From contig JAEWSK010000031.1 of assembly GCA_023398345.1 (NCBI GenBank), positions 1 through 6,598 of the forward strand: a DNA stretch of 6,598 nucleotides. Reading direction: 5' to 3'. A program made the position numbers and the translations under genes. Under the pieces are notes generated by a model that saw only the letters and a program-made list of their open reading frames with translations, did no database searches and was not told where the DNA came from. Shown here piece after piece: positions 1 to 5,709 of this stretch (position 1 is its first letter; the number at the start of each line of letters is the position of its first letter). Source of the stretch: Armatimonadota bacterium. Lineage in GTDB: Bacteria > Armatimonadota > UBA5829.

Positions 1-2193
1 TATACCCGTAACAATAACAAACGTATCGGGCAACGGCGGCGTGCCGATGTCGCCATAAACTGTAAACGAGCCGAACGCTTTCGCAATTGTAAACCAGTTG
101 TCGCCGTAATTCTGCACTCGGCCCCATGTCCGAACAAGCGCACCCAAAGCAACCGGCTTATCTGAAAAGCCGTATAGCGGCAGCTCCATGCCAAACGGTT
201 TAAGCGATGCGCTTCCAAATACAGCCGGTGACGTAGGCGATGCATTAACTGCGCACATGTGGCCAAATGTGGACTTTGTCCCGCGCAGGCGTATTAAGTT
301 GCCCTGACAAAGATTGGACGCCCCAAGTATGGCAATGGCGGGCAATCGATTCAATGGCTGAGCATAGCACACATCAGAAAACGCTGCCGTGACGATCATA
401 TCGTCCAAATTTACATCCGCGCCATCGCTGAGCCCAGCCACATCGGCAACTGTCTGAGTTGCTGATTTCCAGACGGCTAACTTATTGCCCGTTGAGCCAA
501 ACGGCAAATGTGGTATTACAAAAAGCCGATCCCTCTCGGCATTTACGCGCCCCGTTTGCACAACACTGCCTGTGACACCGTCCCACAGCGAATAGGCGAG
601 CCTGTCACCAGCCATAAAATTAAAGTTCTGCAGGCGCCTTGCTGAAATATCGGCGTAGGCCAAATCTCCGCCCGTGAATTTTATCAGCGCGCTCCACTGA
701 TCTTTATTGTCTGATAATATCGACCAATCGTATCCGGAATTCATCTGACCGATGCTGTCGCCATCCGCGACACTGCCGCTGCCGGGATCGTTGTTTGCCG
801 ATGAGTTGCTTACTGCCACATAGCTTTGATTCAGCTTTATCTTACTATATATGTCAAAGTTTAAGTAACCCGAAGGAAGACCCGTGCTGCTGCTGCCATG
901 CCCGCCTTGGCCCCATGCGGCGACAAATCCGTGGCGGGAAGTATTGAGATTTTTATAAAAGTCGGGGATTTGGAACCACAGCAAAGTAGTATCGTTCTTG
1001 CTGTTTTGCACTTTAAGAAACGGCAAGTCCTCTTTGTGATTGGCTGCATAATTAGTCATGTTCATACGATCCCACACGCCAAAACCTTCGTTTGCAGGCA
1101 AATTTCGCGATACATCGCCCCATATTCCCTGAAGCTGAGTCTGTGACCAGCCAATGCCGGGCAATGCGGGATTCACCTGTGGAACCTGCGCGGATATGCC
1201 CGCGATAATATCGGCATGCCTGAAACCAAATGAAATAGAGCCGGTGCCGCCCATACTTCCGCCGGAAAGAAATAAACGGTTTGAATCAATAGGGAAATTT
1301 GTCTCGGCCCACTCAATCATGCGCAAAAGCATGTTCTCTGTGTAGTTAAAAACTGTTCCCGACGTCACATCGGGATAGGCATTGCCATAGCCATACCACC
1401 AGCTATATCCGCTGTACGGCAAATCCGGCGTGTAATCGCAAGGCGATACGATGATCGTGTTCCACCATGTCTGCTTTATGTTATATCCGCCATAGGCGTG
1501 CAAATATACCATCGCGGGATATTTGCTTGCGGTGTTTGCCGGGATCGTGACGGTGATTTTTGTCGGCGTGCCATCTTGCAAGGCTTCGTCGCTGCGCCTG
1601 TACCAAGTATATGTTTTCCATGGATAAATATAGCCAGACACATTGATGCTGCCCTCTTCTTCCAAAACAGGAGACGGGCTGCCGGGATATTCTTCTACAG
1701 GAGATGCGAGACTGTTGGCGCCCGGCACGACAACACGGTCTTCGGTTCCATCGGAGTTTATTCCAATAATTGCATAGTAGCTTTGAGCGGCGCTGTTGAT
1801 CGTTATGACTTCCAGACCATCGAGAGGATCAAGCGTATCACCGAGATCGAATAGTCTCAGGCCGACGTTGGGGTCTGTGTGGCCGCTTTTTGCTGCAATA
1901 TATGTAGCTGTTCGATCTTTTGCACTGCCCAGTGCAGCGTTTGATTCGATTAACTCGGCATCATTCAGCGCTTCTGCGCTGTCGATGGGCAAGGAGTGGC
2001 GATATATGTGGTAACGAATATATGCAGTGTCGGAATCGGACCAATGCAAAAAAACTTGCCCGCCGCGACACAGTGCATGTTCTACGACTATGCTCGCATC
2101 ACACGCTGACCCAAGCGTAAGAAAAAGTAGGCACACACACAGCAACGCGCTACGACAAGTGAACTTTGGCAAGATGCACTTCCTCCCCGTCAT
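1..2193 (-). CDS. Secreted alpha/beta-hydrolase (esterase-like) with fibronectin-like and OB-like modules, C-terminus cut by window edge
   Basis: Translating the minus strand from an ATG at 2193 gives 731 codons with no stop, still open at base 1. Residues 1-33 are a signal peptide: basic n-region, then a Leu/Cys/Val-rich core ending LGSACDAS. Cys31 fits a loose lipobox, so lipoprotein or signal peptidase I processing are both possible. Residues ~35-165 read like a fibronectin-III-type domain (YYAIIGINSDG). Residues ~205-445 look like an esterase or PHB-depolymerase-like fold: HAYGG at 232-236 as oxyanion region, SGGSMGG with nucleophile Ser313, probable acid Asp401 in QNSKND, and probable His432 in GGHG. 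The remainder is beta-rich and ends in a module with VRTWGRV near residue 690 that resembles an OB-fold. It probably cleaves ester bonds of an extracellular or envelope polymer; the substrate is unknown. The start is uncertain: an in-frame TTG at 2172 has the better ribosome-binding site. Confidence 0.85.
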   Translation of the reverse strand, partial: MTGRKCILPKFTCRSALLCVCLLFLTLGSACDASIVVEHALCRGGQVFLHWSDSDTAYIRYHIYRHSLPIDSAEALNDAELIESNAALGSAKDRTATYIAAKSGHTDPNVGLRLFDLGDTLDPLDGLEVITINSAAQSYYAIIGINSDGTEDRVVVPGANSLASPVEEYPGSPSPVLEEEGSINVSGYIYPWKTYTWYRRSDEALQDGTPTKITVTIPANTASKYPAMVYLHAYGGYNIKQTWWNTIIVSPCDYTPDLPYSGYSWWYGYGNAYPDVTSGTVFNYTENMLLRMIEWAETNFPIDSNRLFLSGGSMGGTGSISFGFRHADIIAGISAQVPQVNPALPGIGWSQTQLQGIWGDVSRNLPANEGFGVWDRMNMTNYAANHKEDLPFLKVQNSKNDTTLLWFQIPDFYKNLNTSRHGFVAAWGQGGHGSSSTGLPSGYLNFDIYSKIKLNQSYVAVSNSSANNDPGSGSVADGDSIGQMNSGYDWSILSDNKDQWSALIKFTGGDLAYADISARRLQNFNFMAGDRLAYSLWDGVTGSVVQTGRVNAERDRLFVIPHLPFGSTGNKLAVWKSATQTVADVAGLSDGADVNLDDMIVTAAFSDVCYAQPLNRLPAIAILGASNLCQGNLIRLRGTKSTFGHMCAVNASPTSPAVFGSASLKPFGMELPLYGFSDKPVALGALVRTWGRVQNYGDNWFTIAKAFGSFTVYGDIGTPPLPDTFVIVTGI
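2181..2188 (-). promoter_or_regulatory. Strong Shine-Dalgarno that questions the hydrolase start
   Basis: The minus strand reads GGGGAGGA here. It lies 8 nt before an in-frame TTG at 2172, which would give an N-terminus beginning MPKFTCRSALL and a compact signal peptide. The upstream ATG at 2193 has only a weak AGGA (2201-2204) 7 nt before it. Neighbouring genes also use TTG or GTG with purine-rich sites, so the TTG start is a serious alternative. A GTG just downstream of this site is out of frame and stops quickly. Confidence 0.5.
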
Positions 2194-2281
2194 TGCGCAT
2201 TCCTGCAGGCAATGTGACGATATGATACCCTTAAACTATATGCATGCTCTGCAATAAATATGCCATACGAGCATTAAGTTA

Positions 2282-2310
2282 AATATCTGAGTGTCGGACA
2301 GCTACGTCAA
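2282..2310 (-). promoter_or_regulatory. Sigma70-like promoter for the hydrolase gene
   Basis: On the minus strand TTGACG (2305-2310) is followed after exactly 17 nt by GATATT (2282-2287). It lies between the lysC terminator and the hydrolase start and leaves a leader of roughly 80 nt. This indicates that the hydrolase is transcribed separately from lysC. The -35 matches consensus at 5 of 6 positions and the -10 is weaker. Confidence 0.5.
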
Positions 2311-2324
2311 AAAGAAAAATTGCG

Positions 2325-2366
2325 AGGAAAAACAAGAAGAAAGGCCGACATATTAATATGTCGGCC
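2325..2366 (-). terminator. Intrinsic terminator of lysC: perfect palindrome plus U-rich tract
   Basis: Bases 2343-2366 are a perfect 24-base palindrome: arm GGCCGACATA, centre TTAA, arm TATGTCGGCC. Read on the minus strand the hairpin is followed by TTTCTTCTTGTTTTTCC, a U-rich tail, about 70 nt past the lysC stop. The plus-strand side also has seven T's (2371-2377), so the element could act in both directions, although no plus-strand gene feeds into it. Confidence 0.85.
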
Positions 2367-2434
2367 CACTATTTTTTTAAAAATCTTTTGTGCTGTGCAA
2401 ATATGATCAGCAACCGTTAGCACAACTTTAAATA

Positions 2435-3658
2435 TCAAGCCTTTTCAAGCTCGAACGCCTTGTGCAAAGCGCGCACGGCGTTCTTTACTTTGTCCCGCTC
2501 AATAAGGCAAGTGATGCGAATTTCGCTGGTTGTAATTGAAAGTATATTTATACCTTCGCTTGCCAGCGCGTTGAACATCTTATTGGCATAGCCGGGATTG
2601 GAGCGAATGCCGCTTCCGACTATGGAAATCTTCGCCACGTTGCCATCGAAGACGACTTCTTTAGCACCTAGTTCCTGAACTACAGGCCCTAAGTTCTTTT
2701 TTGCCTTTTCGAGATCGGCATCATGGACGGTAAACGACACGTCCGCATAGCCCGCCGCCCCGACGTTTTGCACGATAACATCTACATTTATATTTGCGAT
2801 GGCCATCGCATGAAAAATCCTGGCGGCAATACCGGGCTTGTCCGGAACGGACGCGACAGTAACTCGCGTCACATCCGTATCGTGAGCAATACCCTTTACG
2901 GGATTGCGAATTTCCATATTGTGGTCCTCCTTTTTAATGAGGGTGCCGGGTACGTCCTTGGCGCTGTTGGCCACAAGTATCTCGACATTATATAGCTCCC
3001 CAAGCTCCACCGCGCGGGAGTGCATTACACGTGCACCCTGCCCCGCCATTTCAAGCATTTCTTCATATGAAATACTTTCGAGCTTGTGGGCATTATCTTC
3101 GACGCGTGGGTCGGCAGTATATACGCCGTCTACATCGGTGTAAATCTCACACTTATCGGCATTTAGAGCAGCCGCGAGCGCAACAGCGGTCGTATCCGAA
3201 CCGCCACGGCCGAGCGTTGTAATATCAGCCCAGCTTGCATTCTCGGTAATGCCCTGAAAACCCGCGACTACGACGACATTTTGCTTACTTAGCTCGTCGC
3301 GCAATCGCTTGGCGTCGATCTTGAGGATTCTTGCCTTGCCTGCAGTGCGTTCGGTAATAATGCCCGCCTGTCCGCCTGTAAGCGAGACCGCCTTCACACC
3401 GAACTCCTGTAAGGCAATTGCCAACAATGCGCTAGATGTCTGTTCACCTGTCGCAAGAAGCTTGTCCATCTCGCGGTCATCGGGCAAAACACAGAGCTGC
3501 TTGGCCATGGATATTAGCTCATCGGTCGTGTCGCCCATAGCCGACACGACTACTACCATGCTTGCGCTCTTTGATCTCTCCGCAACGCGTTTGGCAATAG
3601 CGGCAATTTTTTCTGTTGTGGCGACCGAACTGCCGCCGTATTTCTGGACGACTATCAC
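2435..3658 (-). CDS. lysC: Aspartate kinase (aspartokinase), catalytic domain plus two ACT domains
   Basis: This cytoplasmic enzyme phosphorylates aspartate with ATP to 4-phospho-aspartate, the entry step to lysine/diaminopimelate, threonine and methionine. At 407 residues it has the length of single-function aspartokinases. Visible family motifs are KYGGSS (6-11), SAMGDTTDEL (39-48), ATGEQ (69-73), GGQAG (95-99), GFQGIT (133-138), TTLGRGGSDTTA (147-158) and TDVDGVYTADPR (174-185). Two ACT domains follow, about 265-335 and 342-404; in the family they bind lysine and/or threonine for feedback inhibition, but the specificity cannot be read here. The start is GTG: the protein then begins MIVVQKYGG as expected and no in-frame start lies just upstream. 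Its AGGAGG (3671-3676) sits an unusually long 12 nt away. It is monocistronic, with its own promoter and terminator, so control is probably mainly allosteric. An internal start at residue 248 would make a separate ACT-only subunit. Confidence 0.97.
   Translation of the reverse strand: MIVVQKYGGSSVATTEKIAAIAKRVAERSKSASMVVVVSAMGDTTDELISMAKQLCVLPDDREMDKLLATGEQTSSALLAIALQEFGVKAVSLTGGQAGIITERTAGKARILKIDAKRLRDELSKQNVVVVAGFQGITENASWADITTLGRGGSDTTAVALAAALNADKCEIYTDVDGVYTADPRVEDNAHKLESISYEEMLEMAGQGARVMHSRAVELGELYNVEILVANSAKDVPGTLIKKEDHNMEIRNPVKGIAHDTDVTRVTVASVPDKPGIAARIFHAMAIANINVDVIVQNVGAAGYADVSFTVHDADLEKAKKNLGPVVQELGAKEVVFDGNVAKISIVGSGIRSNPGYANKMFNALASEGINILSITTSEIRITCLIERDKVKNAVRALHKAFELEKA
2915..2931 (-). 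promoter_or_regulatory. Internal ribosome-binding site and ATG inside lysC (beta-subunit start)
   Basis: Inside lysC the minus strand has AGGAGG (2926-2931), then 8 nt, then an in-frame ATG (2915-2917) encoding Met248. Translation from here to the lysC stop would give a 160-residue protein holding only the two ACT domains. Some aspartokinases, classically Bacillus subtilis aspartokinase II and the Corynebacterium enzyme, are alpha2beta2 with the beta subunit made from just such an in-frame internal start. The internal site has better spacing than the one before the full-length GTG start, so the beta form may be made efficiently. Evidence is sequence position and family precedent only. Confidence 0.8.
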
Positions 3659-3693
3659 GTGGCTGCTGCGCCTCCTGAACTAAGTCCACTAGA

Positions 3694-3722
3694 GGATAAC
3701 ACATTGACCGCTGCCCTGTAAA
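3694..3722 (-). promoter_or_regulatory. Sigma70-like promoter for lysC
   Basis: On the minus strand TTTACA (3717-3722) is followed after 17 nt by TTATCC (3694-3699), giving a leader of about 30 nt to the GTG start. The short leader leaves no room for a lysine riboswitch. The site lies in the divergent gap shared with the plus-strand exported-protein gene. Confidence 0.5.
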
Positions 3723-3750
3723 CATACGCCTGCATTGTGTTGAAGGAAAT

Positions 3751-3802
3751 TATATTGCCGGCAGAGAAGTCTGCCTTAAATTTAATTCACAAAAATGGAG
3801 GT
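3751..3802 (+). promoter_or_regulatory. Leader of the exported-protein gene: -10-like box, small hairpin, Shine-Dalgarno
   Basis: TATATT (3751-3756) could be a -10 box, but no convincing -35 lies at the right distance. A 6-bp hairpin, GGCAGA (3760-3765) with TCTGCC (3770-3775) around a GAAG loop, precedes TGGAGGT (3796-3802), which lies 6 nt before the ATG at 3809. The Shine-Dalgarno decides the start: longer in-frame starts such as TTG 3737 have no such site and would place non-signal sequence before the signal peptide. Confidence 0.4.
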
Positions 3803-3808
3803 AGCAAG

Positions 3809-4495
3809 ATGCGCTACGCATTCTTAGTTTTAGCCCTGCTAATGGCAGCCGGGTGCGCAATCGCCGACGACATCGTAACGATGCCGACTGCGAATCAACT
3901 TAAGAAGGGCGAGGTTGACGCGGCTGTCTACTATATAAAGTTGGATACGCCCAGCGTGCAGCCGCAGTCTGTCAATTACCAGACACTCTATGTCGGACTT
4001 ACCGACAAAATCGAGCTTGATGCTCATCGCTCCGATGTTGACAAAGACAAAGATTCGACTATTCTCGTCGCCAGCTACAAAGTTCTCGATGAAACACAGA
4101 AACTGCCCGACGTTGTAATTGGCTGCAGAAACCTCGCCGGAGTGACCACAACAAACAATCCGATTCTTAAGAGCAGAAGCGAAAAAGAGTCCTACTTTGC
4201 TTGTGCGGCAAAGACATTTTTCTTAAACCCCGCAAAACCGGGCGCGCCGCTGGTTAGAGTGCATGCCGCATTGGGCACTGAAGACTGGACGCTTTTGGGT
4301 GAGGTTCGCCACAGAGGTCTATTCGGCGGGCTGCAATTTCTGCTTCGCCCCGATATCGGCGCAGTTATTGAAAATGACGGACAGGACATTATCACCGCTC
4401 TGACTATAATGCCAAAGGGCACCGGCCTTACGATAAAAGGCGGCGGATTTGGCGACAATTGGTGGACTGGACTGGCATTCCGCAAAGGCTTCTAG
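3809..4495 (+). CDS. Exported protein of unknown function, probably beta-rich envelope protein
   Basis: A 228-residue protein whose start is fixed by TGGAGGT 6 nt upstream. Residues 1-19 are a clear signal peptide (MRYAFLVLALLMAAGCAIA). Cleavage may be after AIA19 by signal peptidase I, or before Cys16 in a lipobox-like MAAGC, making a lipoprotein. The mature part begins DDIVTMPTANQLKKGEVDAAVYY and continues with alternating short hydrophobic and polar strands (QTLYVGLTDKIELDAH, STILVASYKVLD, LLGEVRHRGLFGGLQFLLRPDIGAVIE). This resembles the strand pattern of outer-membrane or periplasmic beta proteins in which a PTA motif starts the first strand and a short, weakly conserved barrel follows. 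It ends in phenylalanine (FRKGF), as many barrel proteins do. There are no catalytic motifs, no cysteine pairs beyond scattered residues and no transmembrane helix after the signal. It is transcribed divergently from lysC, with no evident functional link. Function is not assigned. Confidence 0.85.
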   Translation: MRYAFLVLALLMAAGCAIADDIVTMPTANQLKKGEVDAAVYYIKLDTPSVQPQSVNYQTLYVGLTDKIELDAHRSDVDKDKDSTILVASYKVLDETQKLPDVVIGCRNLAGVTTTNNPILKSRSEKESYFACAAKTFFLNPAKPGAPLVRVHAALGTEDWTLLGEVRHRGLFGGLQFLLRPDIGAVIENDGQDIITALTIMPKGTGLTIKGGGFGDNWWTGLAFRKGF

Positions 4496-4521
4496 CATTT
4501 TTTACATGGGATTCATTTCAA

Positions 4522-4546
4522 GCTCTGAGGGTGTTACCCTCAGAGC
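4522..4546 (+). terminator. Perfect 11-bp hairpin after the exported-protein gene, no U-tract
   Basis: GCTCTGAGGGT (4522-4532) pairs perfectly with ACCCTCAGAGC (4536-4546) across a three-base GTT loop, starting 27 nt after the stop codon. Its position suits a transcript end, but neither strand shows a proper T-run directly after it. It may be a U-less terminator, a 3'-end stabilising hairpin, or a protein-binding inverted repeat just upstream of the next promoter. Confidence 0.5.
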
Positions 4547-4584
4547 AAACCCCGTATATATGACACATTCTGCACAAAATTTAC

Positions 4585-4614
4585 TTGACAATCACCGTGT
4601 TTACTGGGTAAAAT
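4585..4614 (+). promoter_or_regulatory. Near-consensus sigma70 promoter for the structured leader RNA
   Basis: A perfect -35 TTGACA (4585-4590), an 18-nt spacer and TAAAAT (4609-4614), one mismatch from TATAAT, make this the best promoter in the window. Transcription would begin near 4621, at the base of the first hairpin, about 290 nt before the methyltransferase ATG. Confidence 0.75.
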
Positions 4615-4620
4615 GCAGCA

Positions 4621-4853
4621 TACGACCGATAATCGTAGCATAACACTATTATGAATAAACTGAACAGCTACAATCTTTATACCGGCCTCGCTCTATACGC
4701 AGGCGCTATTAGCGCTATGCGCTCGATTACGCACGTCATCCTTATTACCGACGTACGTGCGCAGCGGCCGGAGGATATAGCTCTTCAGTAAGCAACACTC
4801 ACTAAAGAAAACATCCAAAGGCCGCGGAGATAACACTCCTGCGGTCTTTTTTT
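4621..4853 (+). ncRNA. Candidate structured RNA (three-way junction), possible riboswitch or attenuator leader
   Basis: The bases between a strong promoter and an intrinsic terminator can fold extensively. A 5' hairpin is TACGA (4621-4625)/TCGTA (4633-4637). A closing stem pairs 4659-4664 with 4784-4789 and 4666-4670 with 4778-4782 around one C-C mismatch. After an internal loop, CCGGCC (4682-4687) pairs with GGCCGG (4766-4771). This stem opens into a junction with two arms: CGCA/TGCG plus GCGCT/AGCGC with an ATT loop (4698-4721), and CGCACGT (4730-4736)/ACGTGCG (4755-4761). GCGGCC (4764-4769) could instead pair with GGCCGC (4820-4825), the 5' arm of the terminator, giving a possible antiterminator. 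I recognise no known riboswitch, T-box, 6S, SRP or tmRNA signature. A 46-residue frame (4651-4791) overlaps it but has no ribosome-binding site. Folding was done by eye, and covariation is untested. Confidence 0.5.
4817..4853 (+). terminator. Intrinsic terminator ending the leader RNA
   Basis: CCGCGGAG (4822-4829) pairs with CTCC (4836-4839) and GCGG (4841-4844), with T4840 bulged and a six-base loop. The stem can extend through G4821-T4845, G4820-C4846 and A-T pairs. Seven T's (4847-4853) follow immediately. It lies 57 nt before the methyltransferase ATG, so it either ends a free RNA or controls read-through into that gene. Confidence 0.85.
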
Positions 4854-4856
4854 GTA

Positions 4857-4903
4857 GCTATTAAGTTGGGGTTTCCAACTTTTTAGCCCAACTTTTAGGA
4901 GGG
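4857..4903 (+). promoter_or_regulatory. Two-state hairpin and ribosome-binding site before the methyltransferase
   Basis: AAGTTGG (4863-4869) can pair with either of two copies of CCAACTT: 4875-4881 or 4888-4894. The near pairing makes a compact hairpin that can be extended by GCTA (4857-4860)/TAGC (4884-4887). The far pairing gains one base pair (AAGTTGGG/CCCAACTT) and ends two bases before AGGAGGG (4897-4903), the Shine-Dalgarno placed 7 nt before the ATG. The two states exclude each other, so this could tune termination or ribosome access. This is inference from base pairing only. Confidence 0.45.
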
Positions 4904-4910
4904 CACGACA

Positions 4911-5657
4911 ATGGCGTGGTACAAGGACATGTTCGCAAATGACGACCCGGCAAGGTTCGAGACGTATGCCGAAAACGAAACCAGCCGCAACCAAGTCGAT
5001 TTTATTATCGACAAACTTGCGCTGGAACCGGGGGCACGCGTCCTCGACCTATGCTGCGGCCAAGGTCGACACCTAATCGAACTTGCACGGCGCGGATACG
5101 ACGTAGTTGGCTTGGACCTCAGCGATTATATGCTGGACGAGTGCAAAAAAGCAGCCGCAGCCGAGGGCATTAGCCCTGCTCTTGTACACGCAGACATGCG
5201 CGAAATCGGCTTCGTCTCCGAGTTCGACGCTGTCATTAACATGTTCACCGCGTTCGGCTACCTTGAGAACGACGATGAAGATCAAAAAGTCATAGACGCC
5301 GCCTCCCTTGCTTTAAAGGGAGGCGGTTTGCTATTGCTGGATTTGCTGAACCGCGATTGGTTTATGAGCATTTTAAAGCCGATGGACTGGCATGAGAATT
5401 CGCGCGGCGATCTTACACTTTCCGAGCGCAGCTTCGACCCCATCGCTGGACGCATAAACGCCCGCGAAGTAACGATTCATTCAGACGGCCGTCGCTCCGA
5501 ACGAAACCACTCCATCCGACTCTACACTTTAACCGAACTCAACGTAATGCTAAAACGCGCAGGTTTGCAAATTCAACAGACCTACGGCGACTTTGACTCC
5601 AATTTATTGGATTACCGATCCCAGCGAATGATAGCCATCGCCCAAAAGCAAACTTAA
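4911..5657 (+). CDS. Class I SAM-dependent methyltransferase, substrate unknown
   Basis: A 248-residue cytoplasmic protein that transfers a methyl group from S-adenosylmethionine. The Rossmann-type core is clear: motif I VLDLCCGQGRH (44-54), the acidic residue after strand 2 in GLDLS (Asp69), HADMREIGF (93-101), FDAVINMFTAFGYL (105-118, strand 4) and LKGGGLLLLDLLN (135-147, strand 5). The C-terminal part has the usual YTLTELNVMLKRAGL helix (205-219), common in small-molecule methyltransferases of the Methyltransf_25/11 type. No DNA, RNA or protein substrate-recognition domain is visible, so the acceptor cannot be named. The start is set by AGGAGGG 7 nt upstream. The gene follows the structured leader and its terminator, suggesting control by read-through. 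If the leader is a riboswitch, a SAM-cycle or substrate-related ligand is a natural guess, but nothing in the sequence shows it. A strong hairpin lies inside the coding region (5299-5326). Confidence 0.92.
   Translation: MAWYKDMFANDDPARFETYAENETSRNQVDFIIDKLALEPGARVLDLCCGQGRHLIELARRGYDVVGLDLSDYMLDECKKAAAAEGISPALVHADMREIGFVSEFDAVINMFTAFGYLENDDEDQKVIDAASLALKGGGLLLLDLLNRDWFMSILKPMDWHENSRGDLTLSERSFDPIAGRINAREVTIHSDGRRSERNHSIRLYTLTELNVMLKRAGLQIQQTYGDFDSNLLDYRSQRMIAIAQKQT
5299..5326 (+). repeat. Perfect 11-bp inverted repeat inside the methyltransferase gene
   Basis: CCGCCTCCCTT (5299-5309) and AAGGGAGGCGG (5316-5326) are exact reverse complements around a six-base loop, GCTTTA, and are followed by TTTG. 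It encodes the AASLALKGGG stretch before strand 5. The stem is GC-rich enough to fold in the mRNA, but the downstream T-run is too short for a standard terminator. Confidence 0.7.
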
Positions 5658-5709
5658 ATCCGGCAAATAAATTTTTGCATTATAGAATCGACATGGCACA
5701 TTGCATAGC

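Noticed and set aside
898..1146. An 82-residue plus-strand reading frame
   Set aside because: It overlaps the hydrolase catalytic domain on the opposite strand and shows no recognisable protein features or ribosome-binding site.
1498..1854. A 118-residue plus-strand reading frame
   Set aside because: It lies wholly opposite the continuous minus-strand hydrolase frame, has no ribosome-binding site and a composition typical of an antisense shadow.
3309..3683. A 124-residue plus-strand reading frame opposite lysC
   Set aside because: The minus strand here encodes the conserved aspartokinase kinase domain; the plus frame is its mirror and has no start signals.
3737..3808. Upstream extension of the exported-protein gene to a TTG at 3737
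   Set aside because: The extension would put 24 extra polar residues before a clear signal peptide, while ATG 3809 has a good Shine-Dalgarno.
4651..4791. A 46-residue reading frame (MNKLNSYNLYTG...) between promoter and terminator
   Set aside because: There is no Shine-Dalgarno before its ATG, no run of regulatory codons as in a leader peptide, and the same bases form the proposed RNA stems. It is kept only as an alternative explanation.
4621..4853. Known riboswitch or housekeeping RNA (SAM, SAH, T-box, cobalamin, c-di-GMP, SRP, 6S, tmRNA)
   Set aside because: None of the conserved core sequences of these classes that I know could be found by eye; a covariance-model search is still required to be certain.
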